The position numbers and the translations under genes were made by a program. The notes below the pieces were generated by a model, which worked only from the letters and a program-made list of their open reading frames with translations, was not told the origin of the DNA and did not search any database. Positions 22,701 through 29,599 of a DNA stretch of 45,107 nucleotides are shown here, in pieces; the first letter of the stretch is position 1, and every line of letters starts with the position of its first letter. The stretch comes from a virus. Where the stretch lies: the IMG/VR virus record IMGVR_UViG_3300030061_001808, positions 1,117-46,223 of that record; one strand, 5' to 3'.

Positions 22701-23658
22701 TCAAGCGCTTGCAGACGGATTATCGGTACAAACAAAAAATACATTTATAGGTTATCAAGCTGGTGTTGAGGCTTTTGGTGGGGCAGACGTAGGAATGGGA
22801 TATCATGCATTGTATTATGGCTCTAACACCACTCCAAGTGCAGGTACTGATGAAGAAACAGCAAGAGTAGCTATCGGTCTAAGCGCTATGAAAGGAGGTT
22901 CTTCAGCAGCAGTTCAAGGTATTGGGAATGTAGCGGTAGGTGGACACGCGGGAGAGTTTAATTCTACATCAATTCTTGGTGGATCTGTTTATGTAGGTCA
23001 TTATGCAGGTAATAATGCAAATGCAACTAATGTAAACGGAAATGGTCAAGTAGCTATTGGTAAAAACGCCATGAAGTTTAACACACCAAGTTTATCTGTT
23101 GCAATAGGTTTTCAAGCAATGGAAGACGCAGCATCGTCAACTATTGGTGGAGATAATCATATTGCTATTGGTAGAAATGCTATGCGAAATGCAGCAGTAA
23201 CAGGAAATAATAATATAGCTATTGGAAGACAAGCATTAGAAAGCACTGCTAATGTTGTTAGTGATGTAATTGCAATAGGATATCAATCAAATGCTAAAGG
23301 TATGTGTACTATAGCTATAGGTTGTCAAGCTTCTGCTGGAGATGACGCTTCAAGCACAGATAGTATAGCTATTGGTAACGATGCTAACACAGCAGGAACT
23401 AAATCAATTTCTATAGGACGTAATTCTTCGACAACAGGAACGCACTCAATATCTTTAGGTGATAACGCACAAGTTATTGATAATTACAGTGTAGCAATTG
23501 GAGCAGGTGCATCAACTAATGCAGCAAATCAACTTGCTTTTGGTACAGCAGTTCAAAACTTAGGCTCTATTGTAACACAAACTATAACTCCAAATAAAAC
23601 TTGGGAGGTAAGAATAAATGGTGTTAACTATTTAATACCAATAGTAGCAGCACCGTAA
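16768..23658 (+). CDS. giant tail fibre / adhesin, 2296 aa, YadA-like head
   Basis: The largest gene of the window, low-complexity Thr/Ser/Gly/Ala. The N-terminus (MAKIKNTTAYPTVTPNASDL) resembles fibre anchors. Residues about 35-420 hold several GTAGQVL repeats. About 500-760 contain two copies of a GxGLLVN...GY-x-GD-I-x-V-x-GG repeat. About 880-1530 contain five or six copies of an FTG...G-x-VP-x-P...KFL-x-x-DGTW repeat. About 1360-1460 holds one GDSG unit shared with the other fibres. About 1870-2260 is a run of NIAIG / SIAIGN-type repeats of the YadA (Hep_Hag) head, a trimeric left-handed parallel beta-roll. No intramolecular chaperone domain is seen at the end. It probably forms a long trimeric fibre that binds the host. 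Confidence 0.9.
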   Translation: MAKIKNTTAYPTVTPNASDLLIATDVSDNNKTVTFLVSDLLAAGTVLQDLQSVLTTGDTATEDINLTGTIDLTGTLELDASTQLTINGAFGTAGQVLVVNATATGLEYSSASGIQTWDETVAQGNTVTGRVLNADDSSMNFTNTALTLGSLTGSEFTSFLWAGPAAINNNLNLGDPTGTNAYAVNFYSKQQLTVDGTFGTAGEFLAVNAAADGLEWSAAPTNTTPTFQEVLTAGNVALMQGFSMTGDGTGTGGSNINLDDESRIISQGNNSFSGNNQFQGLGTGQTDSAITIDVGSRIYLGDNLTGSSGTAGQVLAINTAGTSMEWSSTAAGTQDLQSVLNNGGTADSVGTNLANIYLTGNGDATASATNGIFTIENGTLSIEDTELLLDGDVGTAGQVLVSGGSNAGPSWAAAGTGSGTVTSVGVTDSTYIDLSVGSSPTVTPNISAAFITDGSVTSGVATDFYNATGAFSAPLGADWNLSFSKTGTPASSSNLSSTGATGYTTATGVGTSSSPGSGLLVNITAVAGEITVIDALGGAPTGYSVGDIITVIQGGSSNNATFQIASVTTNTVGLTNSDGTRSSIVNIDAGTNISMTVDASNDLTLSSTSGGGSVNSVAVSSNYFTIGGSPVTSSGTISVDLPTSGVVAGSYTAANVTVTDRGIVTAISNGSTVYELGAGPGLTNSIISQGNAGTNYTTGIYQTTSNGNGRGFTVNVVSVGGNGDITAFSTVQSGSGYVDSEVITVTGGDGNATFAVGTVPVANQIVLSGNGTDDVVTLTGTGGTTITTTANGITIDSATASGLTSFGIATSPASTAGTVDVTNNTITFTEQVNTIATVDYRYIGLDISGTNVLTAGLTASTTALNGTTVSQSYLRADNTWAIPPNTEYSVFTGASSLPLPNGTNGTSGLVPQPLAVSNDYNKFLKGDGTWGTPSGSGTLTGVSVTAPLTVDSVTDPAVPALDINDFTGPDTVTPANGSRGTVPTPLVADDGKFLSTAGWTTAPGQVYTSTDPIDINATTNVVSLNYNDSANNLIETAPAQTAIGVQNKLLITDNSATNKDVQTITLDTIGYVSFSSGTPRIEISDNTTTANVKLGKDFVNPLSDLTPSVIKYVDSAGIDVTVTAPVSPSIDPTINFGLSAFGGATSVLAGSIGAVPAPAAGDQLKYLRANGTWTVNDSYAGWKMSGDAGTSNQGVPDNREVLFTGGTGISTNTGNVQIPNKLIIDLDTFTAPDVPGNLPGLKGGVPAPQVADDGKFLSTAGWTTMAGGGTVTSVSGNLPITVDNSTNPAIPAVSVNTFTGATNAPANGTKGIVPAPSAASQDYNKFLKGDGTWSTVTTSFSFDISDNVPATQTITDGNTITFSGGTDITSAVSATDTVTFSHDAITRTDPTAGTTTPGSGGTFTSVSSITSSAQGHITAVQFDTVTMPTSDDYQNWIFAGDSGNNQTISSTNTLTLNGTGGITVVGGSVGSDQANVTLNAFTGASNGVNGVAGGVPQPLGITPATDYDKFLKGDGTWATPATSYSWSADADNAQGISINNAGQIKWVGGVGMKTTIASGSPNTITSDLDVNKLSTSVVSGLDYLAGEEVTTNTTVKFLINDLPFTNNSGTVTSVGINADNGGGTGITTSGGFTFTGGTNITTSVTGNTVTFNAAAYPTVNNGTLTINTGTGISGGPATFTANQSGGTTLTITNSGVTSITGGTGITVSASTGAVEIAADNNGTVTSVGLTGNTGTGSAITTSGTFDIDGITTASAGSTTNHYNGINTTASNFDLDIKGFAIPDENQYWFYRANNGTGTSAMGLEKSIVYGFDDAYKSLAVANGEVGKEGYTLVLGASKSSRAYIFNAGNTTYRWSNVDAAGTTDSSTNSIFIGASAGAAAASNSDNIGIGTNALLASTNGASNIALGTDAGKAILAGARNILIGKSAGKAIAASNDNIGIGDEALQTANNATAINNVAIGTRALQALTVGADNVAIGYQALADGLSVQTKNTFIGYQAGVEAFGGADVGMGYHALYYGSNTTPSAGTDEETARVAIGLSAMKGGSSAAVQGIGNVAVGGHAGEFNSTSILGGSVYVGHYAGNNANATNVNGNGQVAIGKNAMKFNTPSLSVAIGFQAMEDAASSTIGGDNHIAIGRNAMRNAAVTGNNNIAIGRQALESTANVVSDVIAIGYQSNAKGMCTIAIGCQASAGDDASSTDSIAIGNDANTAGTKSISIGRNSSTTGTHSISLGDNAQVIDNYSVAIGAGASTNAANQLAFGTAVQNLGSIVTQTITPNKTWEVRINGVNYLIPIVAAP

Positions 23659-23673
23659 ATTAAATTAAATTGA

Positions 23674-23808
23674 ATGAGAGTAGAATTAAATGAAGAATCT
23701 ATTAAACATATAAACCGCTTATTACAATCACTACCAATTAGTACATTATCTATAGTAGAAGAAATTACAGCGGAGATAAACAAAGGTTTAGTAGAAGATA
23801 AAAAATAA
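23674..23808 (+). CDS. small hypothetical protein, 44 aa
   Basis: A 44-residue frame starting MRVELNEESIKHINRLLQSL with a second amphipathic helix (SIVEEITAEINKGLVED). It is preceded by the recurrent leader AATTAAATTAAATTGA and lies 6 nt before the next gene, which supports translation. Two short helices could form a dimerising or adaptor peptide. No family was recognised. Confidence 0.65.
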   Translation: MRVELNEESIKHINRLLQSLPISTLSIVEEITAEINKGLVEDKK

Positions 23809-23814
23809 AATAAA

Positions 23815-24039
23815 ATGGATATAAGAAAGATTTCCATTGGATCTGACTATAAGTCAGGATCAATGCACTATATTGTAAATCAACCTGTTCTGGGTGGTGA
23901 GTATAAAATACACTTAATACAAGCAAACGAAAAATCGCAATCTTATAAATTGTGGGTAGAAAAAAATCAAGAAATATTTATTTGGAAAGAATTTTTATAT
24001 ACCTTGCCAATAACTTTAGAATATAATATAAATTTTTAA
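23815..24039 (+). CDS. conserved-looking hypothetical protein, 74 aa
   Basis: A 74-residue beta-rich protein, MDIRKISIGSDYKSGSMHYI at the start and WKEFLYTLPITLEYNINF at the end. I recall proteins of this pattern (invariant-looking GSDYK...MHY and WKEF...P...EYN) next to terminase genes in Bacteroidota phages, without known function. The stop overlaps the next ATG (TAATG), so it is translationally coupled to the GroES-like gene. It may be a head-assembly or packaging accessory. Confidence 0.78.
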   Translation: MDIRKISIGSDYKSGSMHYIVNQPVLGGEYKIHLIQANEKSQSYKLWVEKNQEIFIWKEFLYTLPITLEYNINF

Positions 24040-24611
24040 TGCAATCAATTGATTCCTTTATTGTAAAACCTTATAATGAAAGAAGATATGATAACATTAA
24101 GAAACTAAAAGATATAGATTTTATAACAAGCGTTTCTGAAGAAGATCATAAATCATCTAATCGTTTTGCTACTGTTATTTCTCTTCCTTTAAATTATAAA
24201 GGAGAAGTAAAGCCAGGAGACACATTAATAGTTCATCACAATGTTTTTAAATTTTATAATGACATGTATGGTCGTAGAAAAAGCGGAAAAAGTTATTTTA
24301 AGGAAAATTTATTTTTTGTAGAAAACGATCAGTTTTTTTTATATAAAAGAAACAATAAATGGAAGTCACATGGAAAATATTGTTTTGTAAAACCAATACC
24401 TGTTGAAGATTCAGTATTGTTAAAAAACACAAAGCATGAGCCATTACAAGGTATACTTAAATATTCAAATTTACAACTGGATAAGTTAGGTGTAAAAGAG
24501 GGAGATAAAATAATATTTAAACCAGAAAGTGAATATGAGTTTAATATTGATGGAGAATTATTATACAGAATGTTTACTAACAATATAACAACTATATTAG
24601 ATGGAAAGTAA
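24039..24611 (+). CDS. probable tandem GroES-fold (Cpn10-like) protein, 190 aa
   Basis: The protein appears to be two Cpn10-like barrels in a row. Domain 2 (about 110-188) starts KYCFVKPIPVED, like the Cpn10 first strand, and ends with 37 residues (GVKEGDKIIFKPESEYEF onward) that align without gaps to the last 37 residues of the phage's own GroES (AIKANDIIYYDKSAGF onward). Asp 6, Ile 8, aromatic 16, Ile 20, Ile 33 and Leu 37 coincide. Domain 1 repeats the order SFIVKPYNERRYDN, VISLPLNYKGEVKPGDTLIV, LFFVENDQFFLYK, with an insertion in the roof-loop region. No clear LLL-type mobile loop is seen, so it may not bind GroEL. It lies between a small gene and the terminase genes. Whether it acts as co-chaperonin or as structural component is unknown. 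Confidence 0.65.
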   Translation: MQSIDSFIVKPYNERRYDNIKKLKDIDFITSVSEEDHKSSNRFATVISLPLNYKGEVKPGDTLIVHHNVFKFYNDMYGRRKSGKSYFKENLFFVENDQFFLYKRNNKWKSHGKYCFVKPIPVEDSVLLKNTKHEPLQGILKYSNLQLDKLGVKEGDKIIFKPESEYEFNIDGELLYRMFTNNITTILDGK

Positions 24612-24879
24612 AGAGTTGAAAATAAAAATAATAGAAGCTGGTAAAAAGGCCGTTGCACAATTGATAAAAGTTGCAAAGGAAGATATAATAAAATATGATG
24701 CAGATGATGAGCTTGCTGCTGATAGATTAAAAAATGCAGCTGCAACTAAAAAACTTTGCATAATGGACGCTTTTGAAATATTAAGAAAAATTGAAGAAGA
24801 GAAAAATTTATTAGAAGGAAATATTGTAAACACAAATAATAATACACCTAAGGGATTTGCTGAATCAAGATCAAAATAA
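24601..24879 (+). CDS. small terminase subunit candidate, 92 aa
   Basis: A 92-residue, mainly helical protein starting MESKELKIKIIEAGKKAVAQ, with a conserved-looking centre DRLKNAAATKKLCIMDAFEI. It overlaps the upstream gene by 11 nt and the large terminase gene by 23 nt, so the three are translationally linked. Position directly before the large terminase, size and helical character fit a small terminase (DNA recognition) subunit, but no helix-turn-helix is certain. The assignment is by location. Confidence 0.55.
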   Translation: MESKELKIKIIEAGKKAVAQLIKVAKEDIIKYDADDELAADRLKNAAATKKLCIMDAFEILRKIEEEKNLLEGNIVNTNNNTPKGFAESRSK

Positions 24880-27103
24880 TTTATATAGAATATTAAAAAA
24901 TTATATTCCTAAATCTGTTGTAACCAACAAAAATAAAGCTCGTTCTTGGAAATATGGTTATGATGAAAAATATAAAGTTGTAATTATATCAAGAGACGGA
25001 ACGATAGGTGATATATATAACATAAGCAATGTGATTATTGCTCTACCCAAAAAACCTTTAAAGTTTGTAAACTCAAAAGAAAAAACAGAAGATCAGTTTT
25101 GGTCTCCAACTATATTACCAAAACAATTAAAAAGAATACAATCAATATTTCAATGGCACGCAACTCCGCCTAATTTTAAATCAGAGTGGGTTGACTATAT
25201 AGAAAAAGAGTTTGATAGAAGAGAACAGGGGCATTGGTTTTTAAACAATGGTTCTCCAACATATATAACTGGAACTCATTATATGTATTTACAATGGACA
25301 AAAATTGATGTTGGAAATCCTGATTTTAGAGAAGCTAATAGAATATTTTATATATATTGGGAAGCTTGCAAAGCAGATAAAAGAAGTTTCGGTATGTGTT
25401 ATTTAAAAATAAGACGTTCAGGATTTTCTTTTATGAGTTCTTGCGAAGGAGTAAATCAAGCAACAATAACAAGAGATGCTCGTATTGGTATATTATCAAA
25501 AACAGGAGCAGACGCAAAAAAAATGTTTACAGATAAGGTTGTGCCTATATCCAACAATTATCCTTTCTTTTTTAAACCTATACAAGACGGAATGGATAAG
25601 CCAAAAACAGAATTAGCATACAGAGTACCAGCATCAAAGATTACTAAAAAAAATATGTATGATACTGGAGATGAGGAACTTGACGGGCTTGATACTACTA
25701 TTGATTGGAAAAACACGTCTGACAACTCTTATGATGGTGAAAAGTTACAATACTTGTTACATGATGAAAGTGGTAAATGGGAAAGGCCTGAAAATATTTT
25801 AAATAATTGGCGAGTAACAAAAACTTGTTTAAGATTAGGTAGTAAGATTATTGGTAAATGTATGATGGGGTCTACATCAAATGCATTAGATAAAGGTGGT
25901 GCTAATTTTAAAAAGTTATACGAAGATTCAGACGCTTCAAAAAGAAATCAAAACGGACAAACAAAATCAGGTTTGTATAATTTATTTGTACCAATGGAAT
26001 GGAATTTTGAGGGGTATATAGATAGATACGGTATGCCTGTTTTGCATCAACCTAAAACACCTGTAATAGGAATAGATGGTGAAGACATAACAATGGGAGC
26101 AATAGATTATTGGGAAAACGAAGTAAGTTCTTTGAGTAATGATGCTGATGCATTAAATGAATTTTACAGGCAATTTCCAAGAACTGAGTCTCATGCATTT
26201 AGAGATGAAAGTAAACAGTCTTTATTTAATTTAACTAAAATATATCAACAAATAGATTATAATGATTCTTGTATATTAGATCATCATGTAACGCGTGGAT
26301 CTTTTCATTGGAGAGATGGTGTTAAAGATACTGAAGTAATATTTAGCCCAAATAAAAGTGGAAGATTTTTAGTAACTTGGACTCCTGAGAAAAGATTACA
26401 AAATAGACATATACTTAAGTTAGGAAAAAAATATCCTGGCAATGAGCATATTGGATCTTTTGGGTGTGATAGTTATGATATTTCTGGAGTAGTAGTTGGC
26501 AAGGGCTCTAATGGTGCATTGCATGGTTTAACTAAGTTTAATATGGATCATGCGCCATCAAATGAATTTTTTTTAGAATACATTGCAAGACCGCAAACAG
26601 CAGAAATATTTTTTGAAGAAGTATTAATGGCCTGCGTATTTTACGGTATGCCTATATTGTGTGAAAATAATAAACCAAGATTATTGTATCATTTTAAAAA
26701 TAGAGGTTATAGGGGTTATTGTATGAATAGACCTGACAAAAGATTTAATAAATTGTCAAAAACAGAAAAAGAATTAGGAGGTATACCAAACTCTTCTGAA
26801 GATGTAAAACAATCTCATGCTGCCGCAATAGAGTCGTATATAGAAAAACATATAGGGTTTGATTTTGAAGGAAGTTATAGAGATGCAGAAGTAATAGGAA
26901 CTATGTATTTTCAAAGAACTTTAGAAGACTGGGCAAAGTTTGATATTAATAATAGAACAAGGTTTGATGCCAGTATAAGTTCGGGTTTAGCTATAATGGC
27001 TAATCAAAAGCACTTGTATACACCTACTAAACAAAAATCAAAAATAAGTGTTAACTTTGCAAGATATAACAATAAAAGTTCCATAAGTCAAATAATAAGA
27101 TAA
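24857..27103 (+). CDS. large terminase subunit (DNA packaging ATPase/nuclease)
   Basis: A 748-residue packaging motor protein that drives DNA into the prohead and cuts concatemers. The ATPase half has a deviant Walker A-like loop KIRRSGFSFM (184-193, no GKT/S) and Walker B LQYLLHDES (298-305, Asp 303 and Glu 304). The nuclease half has FGCDSYD (first acid near 537), CENNKPR (about 602) and a third acid near SSEDVKQSHAAA. It is longer than most TerL (450-600), as in crAss-like and related phages. The start overlaps the small upstream gene by 23 nt, and the portal gene begins directly after the stop. Confidence 0.93.
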   Translation: MLNQDQNNLYRILKNYIPKSVVTNKNKARSWKYGYDEKYKVVIISRDGTIGDIYNISNVIIALPKKPLKFVNSKEKTEDQFWSPTILPKQLKRIQSIFQWHATPPNFKSEWVDYIEKEFDRREQGHWFLNNGSPTYITGTHYMYLQWTKIDVGNPDFREANRIFYIYWEACKADKRSFGMCYLKIRRSGFSFMSSCEGVNQATITRDARIGILSKTGADAKKMFTDKVVPISNNYPFFFKPIQDGMDKPKTELAYRVPASKITKKNMYDTGDEELDGLDTTIDWKNTSDNSYDGEKLQYLLHDESGKWERPENILNNWRVTKTCLRLGSKIIGKCMMGSTSNALDKGGANFKKLYEDSDASKRNQNGQTKSGLYNLFVPMEWNFEGYIDRYGMPVLHQPKTPVIGIDGEDITMGAIDYWENEVSSLSNDADALNEFYRQFPRTESHAFRDESKQSLFNLTKIYQQIDYNDSCILDHHVTRGSFHWRDGVKDTEVIFSPNKSGRFLVTWTPEKRLQNRHILKLGKKYPGNEHIGSFGCDSYDISGVVVGKGSNGALHGLTKFNMDHAPSNEFFLEYIARPQTAEIFFEEVLMACVFYGMPILCENNKPRLLYHFKNRGYRGYCMNRPDKRFNKLSKTEKELGGIPNSSEDVKQSHAAAIESYIEKHIGFDFEGSYRDAEVIGTMYFQRTLEDWAKFDINNRTRFDASISSGLAIMANQKHLYTPTKQKSKISVNFARYNNKSSISQIIR

Positions 27104-29545
27104 ATGAAAGGAGTAACTATAGATATAAAATCTACTGCTTTTCCTGACCAATTTGTTTCTGATTCAAAAAAGAAAACAAAAGAGTATGGATTACAAATAG
27201 GACAGGCAATTCAATACGAGTGGTTTAGAAAAGGAGGGTCATATAATTCATGTAGATTTTACGATCAATGGACTGAGTTCAACAGGCTTAGACTTTATGC
27301 AAGAGGAGAGCAATCAATAGCAAAATATAAAAATGAGTTAGCTGTAGACGGAGACTTAAGCTACTTAAATTTAGACTGGACACCTGTACCTGTAATACCT
27401 AAGTTTGTAGATATAGTTGTTAATGGTATGAGCGATCGTCTTTTTCATGTTAAGACTTATGCGCAAGATGCAATGTCATCAGAAAAAAGAGGAGAGTTTC
27501 AGCAAATGATAGAAACAAATGTTATAGCTAAACCTTTATTTCAGCAAATAGAAGAAGATTTTGGATTAGACGTGTTTCAGGTTGACCCACAGGAATTACC
27601 AGAAACTGATTTAGAGATGGAGCTGTATATGCAAATGAATTATAAGCCAGCTGTAGAAATTGCAAATGAATGTGCTATCAATACTATATTAGCAGAAAAT
27701 CATTATGAACAAACAAGAAAAAGATGTGACTTAGACTTAATGACTTTGGGTATTGGAGTTTGTAAACATAATTTTCAAAAAGGAGATGGAGTAAAAGTAG
27801 ATTATGTAGACCCAGCAAATGTGGTATATAGCTATACTGAGGATCCTCATTTTAAAGATTGTTTTTATTGGGGTGAAATCAAAACCATACCAATTGGTGA
27901 ATTATTAAAAATAAATCCTGATTTAACACAAGCAGATTTAGAAGAAATATCAAAATATAGTCAGGCTTGGTATCAATATTATAATGTTGCAGCTATGTAT
28001 GAAAACTCTATGTTCTATAGAGACACCTGTACCTTGTTATATTTTAATTATAAATCTACTAACAGTTTTGTATATAAGAAAAAAGAAACATCATCTGGTA
28101 ATTTTAAAACAGTAGAAAAAGATGATGAGTTTAATCCACCGCCAGAAATGATGGAAGAAGGAAAGTTTGAAAGAGTAGAAAAAAGAATTGATGTTTGGTA
28201 TGATGGTGTAATGGTTATGGGTACTAATATTTTACTGAAATGGGAGCTTGCAAAAAATATGGTAAGACCACAATCAGCAAGTCAATTTGCAATGCCTAAT
28301 TATGTAGCAGTAGCACCAAGAATGTATAAAGGAAATATAGAGTCTTTAGTTAGGAGAATGATCCCTTTTACTGATTTAATTCAAATGACTCATTTAAAAT
28401 TACAACAAGTAATAACAAAAGTTGTACCAGACGGTGTATTTATAGATGCTGATGGGTTAAGTGAGGTAGATTTAGGAACTGGAAATGCTTATGATCCTTC
28501 TGATGCTTTAAGATTATATTTCCAAACTGGTAGTGTTGTTGGAAGAAGCTATACTCAAGATGGTGAATTTAATAATGCTCGTGTTCCAATTCAACAGTTA
28601 ACATCTAATAGTGGCGCTAATAAAATGCAAATGCTTATAGGTAATTATAATCATTATATGAATATGATTAGACAAGTTACAGGTTTAAACGAAGCAAGAG
28701 ATGGTAGTACGCCTGATCCAAACTCTTTAGTAGGAGTACAAAAACTTGCAGCATTAAATTCTAATACAGCAACAAGACATATCTTAGACGGTAGTTTATA
28801 TTTAACACAAACATTAGCTGAAGCATTATCTATTAGAACAGCAGATGTATTAGAGTATTCTGATTTTGCTGATGAGTTTGCTATGCAAATAGGCAAATAC
28901 AACTTGGGAATATTAGATGATATTAAGAATTTATATTTATATGACTTTGGAATATTTGTAGAGGTTGCTCCTGACGAAGAAGAAAAAGCAAGATTAGAGG
29001 CAAATATACAAATGGCACTATCAAAAGGTGGTATAGATTTAGAAGACGCTATAGATATTAGAGAAATAAAAAATATCAAGATGGCTAATCAATTGCTAAA
29101 AGTTAAAAGAAAAGCAAAGCAAAGACAAGATCAAGAGAAGAAAGCTCAGGAAATGCAGATGCAACAACAAAATAATATGCAAGCTCAACAAGCCGCTGCA
29201 CAAATAGCAATGCAAAAAATACAAATGGAAACTCAGTCAAAAATGCAAGTAAAGCAAGCTGAGATAGGTTTTGAAATAGAAAAGATGAAAAATGAAGCTG
29301 CATTAAAAGAACAATTAATGCAAACTGAATTTGAATACGCTATGGAAATAAAAGGATTAGAACAATCTCAAATAGATATGCGTGAACAAAATCGTGAAAA
29401 AGCAAAAGACAGAAGAATAAGCCAGCAGTCATCTGAACAATCAAAGCTTATTAGTCAAAGAAAAAACAATTTACCTCCAATAAATTTTGAGTCTAATGAA
29501 GATAGTTTAGACGGGTTTGATCTTGCTGAGTTCAACCCAAGATAA
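27104..29545 (+). CDS. portal protein, 813 aa
   Basis: The dodecameric ring at the DNA-entry vertex, docking terminase and the tail. The N-terminal half has the typical mixture of FYDQWTEFNRLRLYARGEQS, YLNLDWTPVPVIPKFVDIVV (about 85-107) and NVVYSYTEDPHFKDCFYWGE. The stem/wing region is followed by a Gln/Met/Lys-rich coiled coil (about 665-790), which in long portals forms the internal barrel. The length (about 800) matches crAss-like portals. It begins 1 nt after the terminase stop and ends the long unit begun at 16442. Confidence 0.9.
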   Translation: MKGVTIDIKSTAFPDQFVSDSKKKTKEYGLQIGQAIQYEWFRKGGSYNSCRFYDQWTEFNRLRLYARGEQSIAKYKNELAVDGDLSYLNLDWTPVPVIPKFVDIVVNGMSDRLFHVKTYAQDAMSSEKRGEFQQMIETNVIAKPLFQQIEEDFGLDVFQVDPQELPETDLEMELYMQMNYKPAVEIANECAINTILAENHYEQTRKRCDLDLMTLGIGVCKHNFQKGDGVKVDYVDPANVVYSYTEDPHFKDCFYWGEIKTIPIGELLKINPDLTQADLEEISKYSQAWYQYYNVAAMYENSMFYRDTCTLLYFNYKSTNSFVYKKKETSSGNFKTVEKDDEFNPPPEMMEEGKFERVEKRIDVWYDGVMVMGTNILLKWELAKNMVRPQSASQFAMPNYVAVAPRMYKGNIESLVRRMIPFTDLIQMTHLKLQQVITKVVPDGVFIDADGLSEVDLGTGNAYDPSDALRLYFQTGSVVGRSYTQDGEFNNARVPIQQLTSNSGANKMQMLIGNYNHYMNMIRQVTGLNEARDGSTPDPNSLVGVQKLAALNSNTATRHILDGSLYLTQTLAEALSIRTADVLEYSDFADEFAMQIGKYNLGILDDIKNLYLYDFGIFVEVAPDEEEKARLEANIQMALSKGGIDLEDAIDIREIKNIKMANQLLKVKRKAKQRQDQEKKAQEMQMQQQNNMQAQQAAAQIAMQKIQMETQSKMQVKQAEIGFEIEKMKNEAALKEQLMQTEFEYAMEIKGLEQSQIDMREQNREKAKDRRISQQSSEQSKLISQRKNNLPPINFESNEDSLDGFDLAEFNPR

Positions 29546-29571
29546 GCTTAAATATTTTATTGGATTATTAT

Positions 29572-29579
29572 TAACTTTG
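29572..29579 (+). promoter_or_regulatory. promoter box TAACTTTG before capsid genes
   Basis: TAnnTTTG match 20 nt before the ATG at 29600, followed by the recurrent leader AAATTAAATTAAATAAA. Confidence 0.65.
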
Positions 29580-29599
29580 TATAAATTAAATTAAATAAA

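Noticed and set aside
16768-23658. CRISPR array or tandem-repeat DNA in the giant fibre gene
   Set aside because: The repeats are protein-level modules of variable length in one reading frame, without constant repeat-spacer spacing.
12107-23837. Long minus-strand frames inside the fibre genes
   Set aside because: Repetitive Thr/Ser/Gly coding leaves the opposite frames open as Val/Pro/Leu-rich products; none has a leader or promoter.
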